The notes: generated by a model from the letters alone, not told the origin. Counted from the first letter of the stretch, positions 39,889 to 52,705 are shown. The stretch is DNA of 64,000 nucleotides from an uncultured Paraburkholderia sp. (GCA_940746715.1 CALNWN010000001.1:62001-126000); one strand, 5' to 3'. Made by a program: numbers and translations.

Positions 39889-41475
39889 ATGCCCCACGCC
39901 GACCTCACGCCCCCGACGCTGATTCGCCCTGAGAACCGCGCCCTCCCGCTGCTGACGCTGACCGACTTGCGCATCGCCGAAGCGCAAGCCGCGGCGGCGC
40001 TGCCCGCGCACACCCTGATGGACCGCGCCGGCAAGGCGGCCGCGAGCTTCCTTGCGGAGCGGATCACGCGCGACACCTCCACGGAAAAAGCGCGGCAGCG
40101 CGTCTGGCTGATCGCCGGCCCCGGCAACAACGGCGGCGACGCGCTGATTCTGGCGGCGGAGCTGCACAAGGCCGGCATCGCCGTGGAACTGTGCATGCCC
40201 GTCGAAGTGAAACCGGACGACGCCCGCTGGGCGCTCGACACGGCCCGTGCGTGCGGCGTCGCGATCAAGGAGGCTCCGCCCGCTTCGCTCGACGGTTACA
40301 CCTGGCTCGTCGACGGCATGTTCGGCATCGGCCTCACGCGCCCGCTGGAAGGCGTGTTCGCGGATCTCGCGCGACGGCTCTCGCAGCGCACCGCGGCGTG
40401 GCCGCGCAGCGGCGGCGTGCTGGCGCTCGACGTGCCGAGCGGTCTCGACAGCGACACGGGCACGATTGCCGGCAACGGCGACGCCGCCGTGCGCGCGACG
40501 CACACGGTCACCTTTATCGCCGCCAAGCCCGGCCTCTTTACCGCGCAGGGCCGCGATCTTGCCGGCGCGGTGACGGTCGCACCGATCGGCGTCGACAGCG
40601 CGGCGCGCGCCATCGTCCGGCTGAACGCGCCGGAACTGTTCGCCGGCTTCCTGCCGCCGCGCGATTTCGCGACCAACAAGGGCACGTTCGGCAGCCTCGC
40701 GGTGGTGGGCGGCGACACCGGCATGTGCGGCGCGCCGATTCTGGCCGCGCGCGCGGCGCTCTTCAGCGGCGCGGGGAAAGTTCACGTCGCGCTGCTCGGC
40801 GCGGGCGCTCCGCCGTACGACCCGCCTCATCCGGAACTGATGCTGCATCCCGTCGACGATCTGCCGCTCGACCGAATGGACGCGCTCGCGGTAGGCTGCG
40901 GCATGGGCCACGGCGAGTGCGCCGCGCGTGTGCTGCACGATGTGCTGCAACTGGATGTGCCGAAGCTGTTCGACGCCGACGCGCTCAATCTGATTTCAAA
41001 GGACGCGGCGTTGGCGGCGGCCGTCACCGCGCGCGGCGCAGCAGGCGATCCGTGCGTGCTGACGCCGCATCCGCTCGAAGCCGCGCGCATGCTCGGCATC
41101 GACGCCGCCGGCGTGCAGCGCGACCGCCTGAGCGCCGCGCGCGCGCTCGCCGCACGCTTCGCAGGCGTGGTGGTGCTGAAAGGCACGGGCACGATGATCG
41201 CCGCTCCCGACGGCCGTCTGACGATCAATCCGACCGGCAATGCGGCGCTCGCCACGGGCGGCACCGGCGACGTGCTCGGCGGCATCATCGGCGCCCTGCT
41301 CGCGCAGCGCCTGCCGGCTTACGAGGCGGCCCTCGCGGGGGTTTATCTGCACGGACTCGCCGCGGACACGCTGAGCGCGCAAGGCCATGGGCCCGCCGGA
41401 CTCACGGCAGGCGAACTTGCGCCGATGGTGCGGACCTTGCTCAATCGCATGTTCTATCCGTCGGCCCAAACGTGA
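39889..41475 (+). CDS. nnrD: Bifunctional NAD(P)H-hydrate epimerase / ADP-dependent NAD(P)H-hydrate dehydratase
   Basis: 528 residues. Epimerase domain with AGPGNNGGDALILAAELH and LVDGMFGIGLTR; dehydratase domain with NKGTFGSLAVVGGD, LTPHPLEAARML, KGTGTMIAAPDGR and NPTGNAALATGGTGDVLGG. It repairs damaged NAD(P)H. Start overlaps the read-through of the dadA relic. Intact. Confidence 0.92.
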   Translation: MPHADLTPPTLIRPENRALPLLTLTDLRIAEAQAAAALPAHTLMDRAGKAAASFLAERITRDTSTEKARQRVWLIAGPGNNGGDALILAAELHKAGIAVELCMPVEVKPDDARWALDTARACGVAIKEAPPASLDGYTWLVDGMFGIGLTRPLEGVFADLARRLSQRTAAWPRSGGVLALDVPSGLDSDTGTIAGNGDAAVRATHTVTFIAAKPGLFTAQGRDLAGAVTVAPIGVDSAARAIVRLNAPELFAGFLPPRDFATNKGTFGSLAVVGGDTGMCGAPILAARAALFSGAGKVHVALLGAGAPPYDPPHPELMLHPVDDLPLDRMDALAVGCGMGHGECAARVLHDVLQLDVPKLFDADALNLISKDAALAAAVTARGAAGDPCVLTPHPLEAARMLGIDAAGVQRDRLSAARALAARFAGVVVLKGTGTMIAAPDGRLTINPTGNAALATGGTGDVLGGIIGALLAQRLPAYEAALAGVYLHGLAADTLSAQGHGPAGLTAGELAPMVRTLLNRMFYPSAQT

Positions 41476-41847
41476 CGGCGCGATCGCCATAACGCGATTG
41501 CGCGATAACACGAAAACGCGGTGAGCGGTCTCGCGCCTCGTTGGCCGCGAAGCGTCTTATACCGCCTGGCTAATGCCCTGCCGCCCGTCACGCAACGCCG
41601 CTATACTGAGTGACTGCGTGACCCGCTGTGAAGGTCCGGCGTGCTCAGTGATCGCTCATGCCGTGCGCGGCGAACTACCGCGCATTGCCGGGAATCCGGC
41701 GAAGCAAAGCGCTCATGACCGCGGCAGCTTCGGAAACTTCCCTGCGAACGCGGCCGTATGGCCTCGCTCTGACAGCATCGTTGCATCATCCTCGGCGGCG
41801 CTTCGCGCGCGCCTTTCTTCGTGCCGCCCCTTGGTTAGACGGACGCT
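41476..41847. other. Gap between nnrD and pgi, no gene seen
   Basis: About 370 bases. A TATACT near 41602 may be a -10 for a rightward transcript to pgi. The short ORFs on both strands show no family resemblance. Confidence 0.4.
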
Positions 41848-43470
41848 ATGACCCAGAACTCGCTCCCCTCCTGGTCCTCGCTGCAAGCGCATTACGAACA
41901 GATTCGCAATGCTCATCTGCGCGACTGGTTCGCCCCCGAGAACGATCCCGTTCCTACCCGTGCTGAACGCTTTGCGTTCGCGGGCGGCGGTCTCGCGGCC
42001 GATTTCTCGAAGAACCGCATCACCGACGAAACCCTGAAGCTCCTCGTTCAGCTCGCGCGCGAAGCAGGCGTCGAAAATCGCCGCGACGCGATGTTCGCGG
42101 GCGAAGTCGTCAATCCCACCGAAGGCGGCGCGGCGCTGCATACCGCGTTGCGCGCGAAGAGTCCCAACGCGCCGTTTCACGCGCAGGTCGAGGCCGAGCG
42201 CGCGAAGATGGCCGCGTTCGCCAAAGAGGTGCGCAGCGGCGCGTGGACCGGCTACACCGGCAAGCGCATTCGCCACGTGGTGAACATCGGCATAGGCGGC
42301 TCGGACCTCGGGCCGAAGATGGTCGTGCATGTGCTGCATCACCTCGCCACGCCCGAGATCGCCACGCACTTCGTCTCCAACGTGGACGGCGCCGATCTCT
42401 ACAACGTGATGCAGCAGATCGACCCCGAAGAGACGCTCGCCATCATCGTTTCCAAGACGTTCACGACGCTCGAGACCATGACCAACGCGCGCTCGCTGCA
42501 CGACTGGTTCCTCGAAAAAGGCTGTCCGGAGAACGCGCTGGCCAAGCACTTCGTCGGCGTGTCGGCGAATCCGTCGGAAGTCGTCAAGTTCGGCATTGCG
42601 AAGGAGAACGTGTTCGAAATGTGGGACTGGGTGGGCGGCCGCTATTCGCTGTGGTCGGCTGTCGGTCTGTCGATCATGATCGCGATCGGGCCGCAGCAGT
42701 TCGACGAACTGCTCGCGGGCGCCAACGACATGGACGAGCATTTCCGCACCGCCCCGCTGGAAAAGAATCTGCCGGTGCTGCTCGGCATGATCGGTATCTG
42801 GTATCGCAACTTCTTCGGCTCGCAGAGCTATCTGGTGGCGCCGTATTCCGAAGCGCTCCATTTCCTGCCGTCCTATCTTCAACAGCTGGAGATGGAAAGC
42901 AACGGCAAGTCGGCACGGCTCGACGGCGCCATGGTCGACTATCCGACCGCCGCGGTGACGTGGGGCGAACCGGGCACGAACGGCCAGCATGCGTTTTTTC
43001 AGATGCTGCACCAGGGCCCGACTATCGTGCCGATCGATTTCGTCGCTGTGCTCACGCCCGAGCATCCGCTCATCAGCCATCATGCAAAGCTGCTCGCCAA
43101 TTGCTTCGCGCAAAGCGAAGCGCTGATGCTCGGCCGCACGCTCGAAGAAGCGAAAAAGGCCGCCGGTCCGGATAAGCCGGAACTCGCGCCGCACCTCGTC
43201 TTCCCGGGCAACCGTCCCACCACCACCTTGATCCTCGAAGCGCTCACCGCGCGTTCGCTCGGCGCCCTGATCGCGTTGTACGAGCACAAGGTGCTGGTGC
43301 AGGCGTCGGTATGGAACATCAACCCGTTCGATCAATGGGGCGTCGAACTGGGCAAGATCCTCGGCAAGGTTGTCGAAGCCGACCTGACGGCGACGAGTGT
43401 CGACGACAAGAAACACGATTCGTCGACGTCCGCGTTGATCGCGCGGGCGCGTGCGGCTTTGAAGTCTTGA
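41848..43470 (+). CDS. pgi: Glucose-6-phosphate isomerase
   Basis: 540 residues. PGI signatures are present: [45 protein letters not shown] and [12 protein letters not shown], with catalytic Glu in [16 protein letters not shown] and His nearby. Interconverts glucose-6-P and fructose-6-P. Intact. Confidence 0.95.
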   Translation: MTQNSLPSWSSLQAHYEQIRNAHLRDWFAPENDPVPTRAERFAFAGGGLAADFSKNRITDETLKLLVQLAREAGVENRRDAMFAGEVVNPTEGGAALHTALRAKSPNAPFHAQVEAERAKMAAFAKEVRSGAWTGYTGKRIRHVVNIGIGGSDLGPKMVVHVLHHLATPEIATHFVSNVDGADLYNVMQQIDPEETLAIIVSKTFTTLETMTNARSLHDWFLEKGCPENALAKHFVGVSANPSEVVKFGIAKENVFEMWDWVGGRYSLWSAVGLSIMIAIGPQQFDELLAGANDMDEHFRTAPLEKNLPVLLGMIGIWYRNFFGSQSYLVAPYSEALHFLPSYLQQLEMESNGKSARLDGAMVDYPTAAVTWGEPGTNGQHAFFQMLHQGPTIVPIDFVAVLTPEHPLISHHAKLLANCFAQSEALMLGRTLEEAKKAAGPDKPELAPHLVFPGNRPTTTLILEALTARSLGALIALYEHKVLVQASVWNINPFDQWGVELGKILGKVVEADLTATSVDDKKHDSSTSALIARARAALKS

Positions 43471-43577
43471 TGGTAATGCGCCGGCGCATTCGGCAAGCTT
43501 TGCGCGCTGCCGTGAGTCACGAGCGGGCCGGTCGCGGCCCGTTTCGTTGATGGCCGCTCACGGAGCAAGCGCCACGT

Positions 43578-44264
43578 TCAGGCAAGACGTCCCGCTTCGA
43601 TCGTCACAGTAGTGTCGCAACGGTGCGCCAGTTCAACGTCGTGCGTGACGATAATCAGCGTCGCGCCGTTCGCGCGGTTCATCTCGAACATCAGGTCGAT
43701 CACCGCGTGGCCGGTCGCGGCATCGAGACTACCGGTCGGCTCGTCGGCGAAGAGGATGGCGGGGTGCGTGACGAACGCGCGCGCCAGCGCGACGCTTTGC
43801 TGCTCGCCGCCCGAAAGCAGCTTCGGATAATGACCGGTGCGCTGCCTCAAGCCGACTTGCTCGAGCAGCCGGCGCGCACGCAGTGCCGCTTCGCGTGTGC
43901 CGATGCCGCCTTGCAGTTCAAGCGGCAACGTGACGTTTTCGAGCGCCGTCAAATGCGGCATCAACTGAAACGACCGGAACACGAAGCCGACGGAGCCGCT
44001 GCGCAATGCGGCGCGCCCGTCTTCGTTCAAGGTGGTGAGTTCGCGGCCCAGTAGCCGAACCGAGCCGGAACTCGCGCTGTCCAATCCCGCGAGCAGGCCG
44101 AGCAGCGTAGACTTGCCTGATCCCGACGCGCCAACTATCGCGACACTGCTGCCGGCCTGGATAGCTAGGTCGATGTTGTCGAGAATGGTCAGTTCGCCCG
44201 TTGCATCCTTAACCTTCTTGCACAAACCCCTCACTTCAATGACTGGATCAGTTTTGTTTCGCAT
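43578..44264 (-). CDS. ybbA: YbbA/LolD-like ABC transporter ATPase with altered Q-loop and signature
   Basis: 228 residues. Walker A GASGSGKST, Walker B ILFADEPTGSLD and H-loop VTHD are intact. Two conserved positions deviate: the Q-loop reads GFVFRSFQLM where Gln is usual (VFQSF), and the signature reads LSGGEQQSVALARA where Arg follows QQ. Its usual permease partner is not in the window. Start ATG 44264 shares a CATG with the divergent tesA ATG. Open frame, but function is doubtful. Confidence 0.75.
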   Translation of the reverse strand: MRNKTDPVIEVRGLCKKVKDATGELTILDNIDLAIQAGSSVAIVGASGSGKSTLLGLLAGLDSASSGSVRLLGRELTTLNEDGRAALRSGSVGFVFRSFQLMPHLTALENVTLPLELQGGIGTREAALRARRLLEQVGLRQRTGHYPKLLSGGEQQSVALARAFVTHPAILFADEPTGSLDAATGHAVIDLMFEMNRANGATLIIVTHDVELAHRCDTTVTIEAGRLA

Positions 44265-44983
44265 GGTGAAGCGTAGGTTGAAAGTGCGCGCTATCAAACA
44301 TCGCGCCAATGCAATCGTTCGGGCAGCAAAGTCGCCCGCAATCGGCTCTTTGGTATTGGCCGCCGCCCTCTTTTCGACGAGCTTCGCGGCGCGTGCCGCC
44401 AATACGCCAGAACCGGCGAAGCCCGTCATAGTCGTATTGGGCGACAGCATTTCCGCCGAATATGGCCTGCCACGCGACACAGGCTGGGTTGCGTTGCTGC
44501 GCCAGCGCCTGAGCGAGGAGCGAATCGATTATAGCGTTGCGAATGCCAGCATTAGCGGCGACACGACGAGCGGCGGACGAGCCCGCTTGCCTGCGCTCAT
44601 GCAACGTTTGAAGCCGAGTATCGTGATTGTCGAACTGGGCGCGAACGACGCGTTGCGCGGCGTGCCGCTCGCCACGACTGAAGACAACCTGCGCACGATC
44701 ATCGAAGAAGCGCAGCAAGGCCATGCGAAGGTCGTGCTCGTCGGCATGTACGTGCTGCCTAACTACGCGCCCGGACTACACCCAAAAGTTCCACGGCATC
44801 TACGGCCAGCTCGAGAGGCAACTGCGCGTACCGCTCGTGCCATTTCTGCTCGCGGGCATTGCCGACAAGCCGGAGATGTTCCAGGCGGACCAGATTCATC
44901 CTACGCAGCAGGCACAGCCAGTGCTACTCAACAACGTGTGGCCCGCTGTGAAGCCACTTCTTGGCACAGGTTCGCCGCGCTGA
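44263..44983 (+). pseudogene. tesA: Periplasmic acyl-CoA thioesterase/lysophospholipase (TesA, SGNH hydrolase), frameshifted
   Basis: Signal peptide, then block I GDSISAEYG, SISGDTTSGGRARLP, and block III ELGANDALRG. At about 44771 one extra base moves the frame: VLPNYA is followed in the next frame by DYTQKFHGIYGQLE, and the catalytic Asp/His (ADQIHPT) lie there, ending at TGA 44983. In the actual frame the His is lost. Total length about 240, normal. Start is ambiguous; ATG 44263 gives a basic N-terminus. Confidence 0.8.
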
Positions 44984-45099
44984 AACGCCTCTGCCGGCTT
45001 GTTTCCGAAATCTCGGGAACACGGATCGGCAAGCGCCCTACGACGCATTCGCAATCCCGTGCACCCGGCTCGATTCTGAGCGACTTCTGAGGAGATAAC

Positions 45100-45441
45100 G
45101 TGAAATACCTACCGTTAATCGCTTTGACCGTGGCAATTTCTGCCTGCGCCGCTCAACCGCCGGCTGGCGTCCAATCCGTTGGACAGAGCCAGCAACCGCC
45201 GAAGGCCGTGGCGACCTGCATTGCGCAGAAGTGGGCAGACGGCTCGCAGAAGCAGGTGGTCTCGCAAGACACGATGGCTAACGATCAGGCCGTGGACGTG
45301 TATGTGCCCGGCGAGCAGCCGCCTAACGGCGCGGCGGCCGTCGTGCGTCCTTCGTACTCGGGCAAGGGCTCGTGGGTTGGCTTCCGTGCCAATGGCGCAG
45401 CGGGCAGCGACGCCACCAGCGCGATCAGTTCATGCCTGTAG
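45100..45441 (+). CDS. Small lipoprotein of unknown function
   Basis: 113 residues: signal with lipobox ISAC (Cys 16), then a Gln/Pro-rich linker and a compact domain AVATCIAQKWADGSQKQV, DVYVPGEQPPNGAAAVV and GKGSWVGFRANG. Contains two further Cys. GAGGAG lies before ATG 45100. I do not recognise a named family. A strong terminator follows. Confidence 0.7.
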   Translation: MKYLPLIALTVAISACAAQPPAGVQSVGQSQQPPKAVATCIAQKWADGSQKQVVSQDTMANDQAVDVYVPGEQPPNGAAAVVRPSYSGKGSWVGFRANGAAGSDATSAISSCL

Positions 45442-45490
45442 CCTTGAGGCGCTGAGCGTCCGGCATTCAGGTCCACGGCAGTCCGAATGG

Positions 45491-45520
45491 AAAAAGCCCC
45501 GCAAAAATGCGGGGCTTTTT
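45491..45520 (+). terminator. Rho-independent terminator
   Basis: Stem AAAAAGCCCCGC / GCGGGGCTTTTT with a short A-rich loop, between the lipoprotein gene and convergent ppiD. Likely bidirectional. Confidence 0.85.
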
Positions 45521-45587
45521 CGTGTGTGGCATTACGCGCATGGCGCATGCGCTGACCGATTCGACAGCTGCTAGGCCGGCGTGAAGC

Positions 45588-47528
45588 TTACTCGTTGCCT
45601 GCCTGGGCGTTGCCGCTGCTCTCGAGCGAGCCATACAGCTTGACCTTCGAACGCGCGCGCAGTGCCTTGACGTAGGCCTCCGTTTCCGACTGCGATTCCA
45701 CTTGCGCGATCTGCTGCTGGGCTGCGGCGAGGCGCTGCGGATCCACCGGCGCGCCCGCGACGACCGCGTTCACGCGATAGATTGCATAACCATCGTCGCC
45801 GAGATCGACGCCTACATAGGCGGGCAACTTTTGCGCATCAGCCTTATAGGTAGCGCTCAACGCAGCCGGCGGCACGCCCTGCGCGTCGTTGCGCAACACC
45901 TTCAACGGCGACGAGAAGCCCGTGGTCGCCTTCGACTTCTCGAAATCGGCGAGCTTCGCGAGGCCGTCCTTGTGCGCGGCTTCGTTCGATTGGACCGCGA
46001 TCACTTTCTGGCGCACTGCCTCCTTGATCGCGCCGAGCGCCGGCACGGCTGCGGGCTTGAAGTCCGTGACGTGCGCGGCGATCAGCGTGTTGCCGCCGAC
46101 GTCGATGGCCTGCGTGTTGTTGCGCGCGTTGACCGAGTCGTTCGCGAACACGGCGGCGAGGAACTTGGCGTTGTTCAGCGGGCTGTCGGGCGGCAGCTTC
46201 GGATCGGGCTGCGGCGTGACCGTGGCCGTTTGCACCTGCAGCTTGTATTTATCGGCGGCGGGCTGAAGGCTCTTCGCCTTTTCATAGACGATCGACGTGA
46301 AGCCTTCCGAGTCGTCGCTGAATGCCTTGCTTGCCAGTTGCGTCTTGAGGTCGCGCGCGATCTGGTCTTTCACTTCGTCAAACGGCCTGGTGACTGCCGG
46401 CTTGACGTCGGTCACCTTGACGATGTGATAACCGAAGTCGGTTTGCACGATGCCGCTCACTTCGTCCTTCTTGAACGCGAACACCGCGTCGTCGAACGCC
46501 TGCCCGCCTGCGATCATGCCGCGGCCGAAGTAGCCGAGATCGCCGCCTTTCGCGGCCGAGCCGGGATCCTGCGAGTTCTGCTGCGCGATCTGAGCGAATT
46601 GATCAGGATGCGCCTTGACTTGCGCGAGCAACTCTTCGGCCTTCTGCTTCGCCTTGGCCTTGTCGGCCGCGCTCGCATCTTTCGGGGCCGCAATCAGGAT
46701 GTGGCTCGCGCGCACCTGACCTTCGGTCCGGCAATGCGCGATGTTGTCGTCGTAGTATTTTTTGAGGTCGGCGTCGCTCGGCTGCACAGACGCGGCGAGC
46801 GTGGCCGGCGACATGACCAGATACTGGATCGTGGCCGTGGCCGGCGTCGCGAAGTCGTTGCGGTGTGCGTCGTAATACGCCTGCAACTGTGCGTCGGCAA
46901 GTTGCACCTTCGCGGCGTAGTCGCGCGGATGGAAAGCGATGCCTTGCACTTCGCGCTGCTGTTCGGCGAGTTCGGTCAGGTGCTGCGCCAGCGTCTTCGA
47001 CGTGAATGCGCTGCCCTGAATGCTGGCCGGCAACTGCTGCGTGGCAATGCTGTAGCGCACGCGCTCGTCGTACTGGTCGGGCGTCATGCCCTGCATTGCG
47101 AGCAGCTGCTTGTAACGGTCGACGTCGATCGAGCCGTCCGGCTTTTTCAGCGACGAGATGACCGGGTCGTTCAGCAGCACGCGGCGCACGGCGTCGTCCG
47201 ACGCGGTGAGGTGCAGGCGCTGCGTTTCATCGGCCAGCACGCGCTGTTCGATTAGGCCGTCGAGCATTTCGCTGCGACGCTCGGGCGTGTCGAACGCCTT
47301 GATGTCGAATTGCGCGCCAAGCATCTGACGCGCCCGGTCGAGCTGCTGACGCATCGCGTTGTCGTACTCTGCCCGCGTGATCTTGTGACCGTTGACGCTT
47401 GCGACGTTTGCACTTTCGTCAAAGAAGCCGCGAAAGCCCTGAATACCCACAAAACCCAGCCCCGGCACAATGACGAGGATGAGCATGAACATCATCAGGC
47501 GTTTGTGATTGCGGAAAAAATCGAGCAT
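45588..47528 (-). CDS. ppiD: Periplasmic folding chaperone / peptidyl-prolyl isomerase PpiD
   Basis: 646 residues. One N-terminal membrane helix (LMMFMLILVIVPGLGFVG), SurA-N-like chaperone region, a parvulin domain with QVRASHILIAAPKDAS, AQQNSQDPGSAAKGGDLGYFGRG and FGYHIVKVTD, and a C-terminal chaperone part. It receives proteins leaving the Sec channel. Last in the tig-clpP-clpX-lon-hupB-tRNA series. Intact. Confidence 0.92.
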   Translation of the reverse strand: MLDFFRNHKRLMMFMLILVIVPGLGFVGIQGFRGFFDESANVASVNGHKITRAEYDNAMRQQLDRARQMLGAQFDIKAFDTPERRSEMLDGLIEQRVLADETQRLHLTASDDAVRRVLLNDPVISSLKKPDGSIDVDRYKQLLAMQGMTPDQYDERVRYSIATQQLPASIQGSAFTSKTLAQHLTELAEQQREVQGIAFHPRDYAAKVQLADAQLQAYYDAHRNDFATPATATIQYLVMSPATLAASVQPSDADLKKYYDDNIAHCRTEGQVRASHILIAAPKDASAADKAKAKQKAEELLAQVKAHPDQFAQIAQQNSQDPGSAAKGGDLGYFGRGMIAGGQAFDDAVFAFKKDEVSGIVQTDFGYHIVKVTDVKPAVTRPFDEVKDQIARDLKTQLASKAFSDDSEGFTSIVYEKAKSLQPAADKYKLQVQTATVTPQPDPKLPPDSPLNNAKFLAAVFANDSVNARNNTQAIDVGGNTLIAAHVTDFKPAAVPALGAIKEAVRQKVIAVQSNEAAHKDGLAKLADFEKSKATTGFSSPLKVLRNDAQGVPPAALSATYKADAQKLPAYVGVDLGDDGYAIYRVNAVVAGAPVDPQRLAAAQQQIAQVESQSETEAYVKALRARSKVKLYGSLESSGNAQAGNE

Positions 47529-47575
47529 GCGTGAGTGCCAAAAACAGAACGCCCGATCTTACAACAGCGGGCAAT

Positions 47576-47602
47576 AAAAAAGGCGAACCGGAGTTCGCCT
47601 TT
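47576..47602 (-). terminator. Rho-independent terminator after tRNA-Asp
   Basis: Stem AGGCGAAC / GTTCGCCT with A tract on the left, giving a T run on the minus transcript downstream of tRNA-Asp. Confidence 0.7.
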
Positions 47603-47611
47603 CGAGGATAC

Positions 47612-47687
47612 TGGCGGAGTGGACGGGACTCGAACCCGCGCCCCCGGCGTGACAGGCCGGTATTCTAACCGACTGAACTACCACTCC
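47612..47687 (-). tRNA. tRNA-Asp (GTC) with four-base variable loop
   Basis: Full cloverleaf with encoded CCA: acceptor GGAGTGG / CCACTCC, anticodon loop CTGTCAC (GTC), T loop TTCGAGT. The variable region between the anticodon stem and T stem reads GGGC; bacterial tRNA-Asp normally has GGGTC (five bases). The lost base is 47. Position 47 is often absent in other tRNAs, so folding is probably preserved. Confidence 0.93.
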
Positions 47688-48029
47688 TTGCACTGTGCGT
47701 TTAAGCGCACGTCTTCTTGCTATCTTGCTAGTTGCTGCTCACCGTGATTGCTATAAAAATCAGGGCGAAAAAGAATTGTAGCGGAAAGGGCCGCGTGTTC
47801 GCAACTTTTGCCTCCCCGGGATTCTCTCGCAGGTAAAACGGCAACTACCGCGCGACGACCCGACGCTTGTTGCCCCTGATTTTTGCGCCTTGCCTTAACT
47901 CCCGCCCGCCGTCCGCCGCCCGTCAATAATCGCTCGTGCAATCGACAATAAAAAACCCGCAGAGCCAATAGCCATGCGGGTTTTTAGAAACTTCTCCAAC
48001 GTGCCGAAACAAGCGGATCGCGAAACGAA
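47688..48029. other. Spacer between tRNA-Asp and tRNA-Val
   Basis: No gene. Contains a terminator (47951-47985) for tRNA-Val and some AT-rich sequence likely carrying the tRNA-Asp promoter. Confidence 0.4.
47951..47985 (-). terminator. Rho-independent terminator after tRNA-Val
   Basis: Stem AAAAACCCGC / GCGGGTTTTT with a 15-base loop. Confidence 0.75.
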
Positions 48030-48105
48030 TGGTGGGTGCTGAGAGGCTCGAACTCCCGACCTACGCCTTGTAAGGGCGCCGCTCTACCAACTGAGCTAAG
48101 CACCC
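48030..48105 (-). tRNA. tRNA-Val (TAC)
   Basis: 76 bases including CCA. Acceptor GGGTGCT / AGCACCC, anticodon loop CTTACAA (TAC), T loop TTCGAGC. Regular structure. Confidence 0.95.
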
Positions 48106-48200
48106 GTTTCGCAGACTGCTGATGCTTCCGCCTTGCTGCCTGTCCTTTGATCCCAACCGTTGAAGCTGGAACATAGCAACTTGCTCACGCAGCAGGCCCG

Positions 48201-48473
48201 TTAGTTTAGCGCATCCTTTAGCGCTTTGCCAAGCCTAAATTTGGGAACCTTGGCAGCCTTGATCTTGATTGCATCGCCGGTGCGCGGATTGTGCCCGGTA
48301 CGCGCCGTACGCTTGCCGACCGCGAACGTGCCGAAGCCGACCAACGTCACCGAACCGCCCTTCTTCAACGTGCCCTTTACCCCGCCGATCACTGCATCGA
48401 GCGCGCGGCCGGCCGCGGCTTTCGAAATCTCCGCCTGCTGCGCAATGTAGTCGATCAATTCCGTCTTGTTCAT
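48201..48473 (-). CDS. hupB: DNA-binding protein HU-beta
   Basis: 90 residues. [27 protein letters not shown] and the DNA-binding arm [19 protein letters not shown] are typical HU. Placed right after lon as in many Proteobacteria. The ATG 48473 is preferred to the long upstream extension. Intact. Confidence 0.95.
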   Translation of the reverse strand: MNKTELIDYIAQQAEISKAAAGRALDAVIGGVKGTLKKGGSVTLVGFGTFAVGKRTARTGHNPRTGDAIKIKAAKVPKFRLGKALKDALN

Positions 48474-48801
48474 CCATACCCCCCGAGAATGTTTTAGAAC
48501 CGAAACGGCGCGTGCGGCGCCTGACATCGTGTGGCCGGCGGCAACGCCGGGCCGAGTCATTAGAATTGGCCGAAACCGCCGTGTCAACCGGGGTTGAGCC
48601 TGATTTGAAGGGATTCTCGCGGACTATTCGTCGCCGCGGGTGTCACGGCTTTCGATGCGCGCACAACGAGTTTACAGCCTCGCATTTCGTTGCTCGCATG
48701 ATAGCGGTTTGTCGAAAATGGGTTCGCGCTCGAATGGCAATAAAAAACCCGCGGCTAGCAACACCGCGGGTTTTTGTCGAGCGTAGAGACTGCTCCAAGG
48801 T
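48474..48801. other. lon-hupB spacer
   Basis: About 328 bases upstream of hupB, holding the lon terminator at its far end and presumably the hupB promoter. No gene seen. Confidence 0.4.
48742..48775 (-). terminator. Rho-independent terminator after lon
   Basis: Stem AAAACCCGCGG / CCGCGGGTTTTT with a short loop. Confidence 0.85.
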
Positions 48802-51234
<2,433 letters not shown>

Positions 51235-51381
51235 TTCATTTCCCCATGAGTGGAGTCAGTTCGTTCGATAGGTGAGGCCGGCAGAAAATATTGCAAGCCT
51301 CCGCGTGTGGGAAAAGTTCAGTGACTCCGAAGGTTCAGTGACTCCAGTGTGAAAACAACCGTTCTGACCACACGATAAACG

Positions 51382-51414
51382 AAAAAGCCGTTCACGTCGC
51401 CATGAACGGCTCTT
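51382..51414 (-). terminator. Rho-independent terminator after clpX
   Basis: Stem AGCCGTTCA / TGAACGGCT, with a T run on the minus transcript. It separates clpX from lon, so lon likely has its own promoter. Confidence 0.75.
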
Positions 51415-51433
51415 TGCTGTACCCGAAAGCCGA

Positions 51434-52705
51434 TCAGTTCGAACCCGCGACTTTGGGCGCGTCTTCATAGATCAGTAAGGGTTTGCCGTCGCCGTCGATC
51501 ACGTTGTCGTCAATGATGACCTTGCTGACACCTTTCATTTGCGGCAGGTCGTACATGACGTCAAGCAACGCCTGTTCTAGGATGGAGCGCAGCCCGCGCG
51601 CGCCGGTCTTGCGGCGGATCGCCTTGCGCGCCACTGCCTGCAGCGCCGCCGGGCGAATTTCCAGTTCGACGCGTTCCATGTTGAACAGCTTGTGATATTG
51701 CTTCACGAGCGCATTCTTCGGTTCGACGAGGATTTTCATCAACGCCGCTTCGTCGAGCTTGCCGAGCGTGGCCACCACCGGCAGACGGCCGATCAGTTCC
51801 GGAATCAGGCCGAACTTGATCAGATCTTCCGGTTCGACTTCGCGCAGCGCCTCCCCGGCGTCGCGGTCCTGCTTGCTCTTCACGCTGGCGCCAAAGCCGA
51901 TGCCGGTCTTTTCCGTACGATCGACGATGACTTTTTCAAGACCGTCGAACGCGCCACCGCAAATGAACAGAATGTTGGTGGTGTCGACCTGGATGAAGTC
52001 CTGATTCGGATGCTTGCGGCCACCCTGCGGCGGCACAGACGCCATCGTGCCTTCGACCAGCTTCAGCAGCGCCTGCTGCACGCCCTCGCCCGACACGTCG
52101 CGCGTAATGGACGGGTTGTCGGACTTGCGGCTGATCTTGTCGATTTCGTCGATATAGACAATGCCGCGCTGGGCCTTGTCCACTTCGTAATTGCAGTTTT
52201 GCAGCAGCTTCTGAATGATGTTCTCGACGTCTTCGCCGACATAACCCGCTTCCGTCAGCGTGGTTGCGTCCGCAATGACAAAGGGAACGTTCAGAAGACG
52301 AGCGAGCGTTTGCGCGAGCAGCGTCTTGCCGGAACCGGTCGGGCCGATCAGCAGGATGTTGCTCTTGGACAGCTCGATCTCGTCCTTCTTGTCGAGATGC
52401 TTCAGGCGCTTGTAGTGGTTGTACACCGCGACGGCGAGAATTTTCTTCGCGCGTTCCTGACCGATCACATACTGGTCGAGGATTTCACGGATTTCCTGCG
52501 GACCGGGCAGATCGGACTTGGACAAGCCCGCCTCGATACCCGCACCCGCCGCTTCGTCGCGAATGATTTCGTTGCACAGGTCGATACATTCATCACAGAT
52601 GAATACCGACGGGCCGGCAATCAGTTTTTTGACTTCATGCTGGCTCTTGCCGCAAAACGAGCAATACAACAGCTTTTCGCTGTTAGAACCTTTTTTGTCC
52701 GCCAT
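51434..52705 (-). CDS. clpX: ATP-dependent Clp protease ATP-binding subunit ClpX
   Basis: 423 residues. Zinc-binding C4 domain (CSFCGKSQ ... CDECIDLC), Walker [13 protein letters not shown], Walker B YIDEIDKI, pore and IGF loops typical. Unfolds substrates for ClpP. Intact. Confidence 0.96.
   Translation of the reverse strand: MADKKGSNSEKLLYCSFCGKSQHEVKKLIAGPSVFICDECIDLCNEIIRDEAAGAGIEAGLSKSDLPGPQEIREILDQYVIGQERAKKILAVAVYNHYKRLKHLDKKDEIELSKSNILLIGPTGSGKTLLAQTLARLLNVPFVIADATTLTEAGYVGEDVENIIQKLLQNCNYEVDKAQRGIVYIDEIDKISRKSDNPSITRDVSGEGVQQALLKLVEGTMASVPPQGGRKHPNQDFIQVDTTNILFICGGAFDGLEKVIVDRTEKTGIGFGASVKSKQDRDAGEALREVEPEDLIKFGLIPELIGRLPVVATLGKLDEAALMKILVEPKNALVKQYHKLFNMERVELEIRPAALQAVARKAIRRKTGARGLRSILEQALLDVMYDLPQMKGVSKVIIDDNVIDGDGKPLLIYEDAPKVAGSN

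Noticed and set aside
45702..47255. 517-codon open frame on the plus strand
   Set aside because: Lies entirely antisense to ppiD and mirrors its codon pattern; no domain recognisable.
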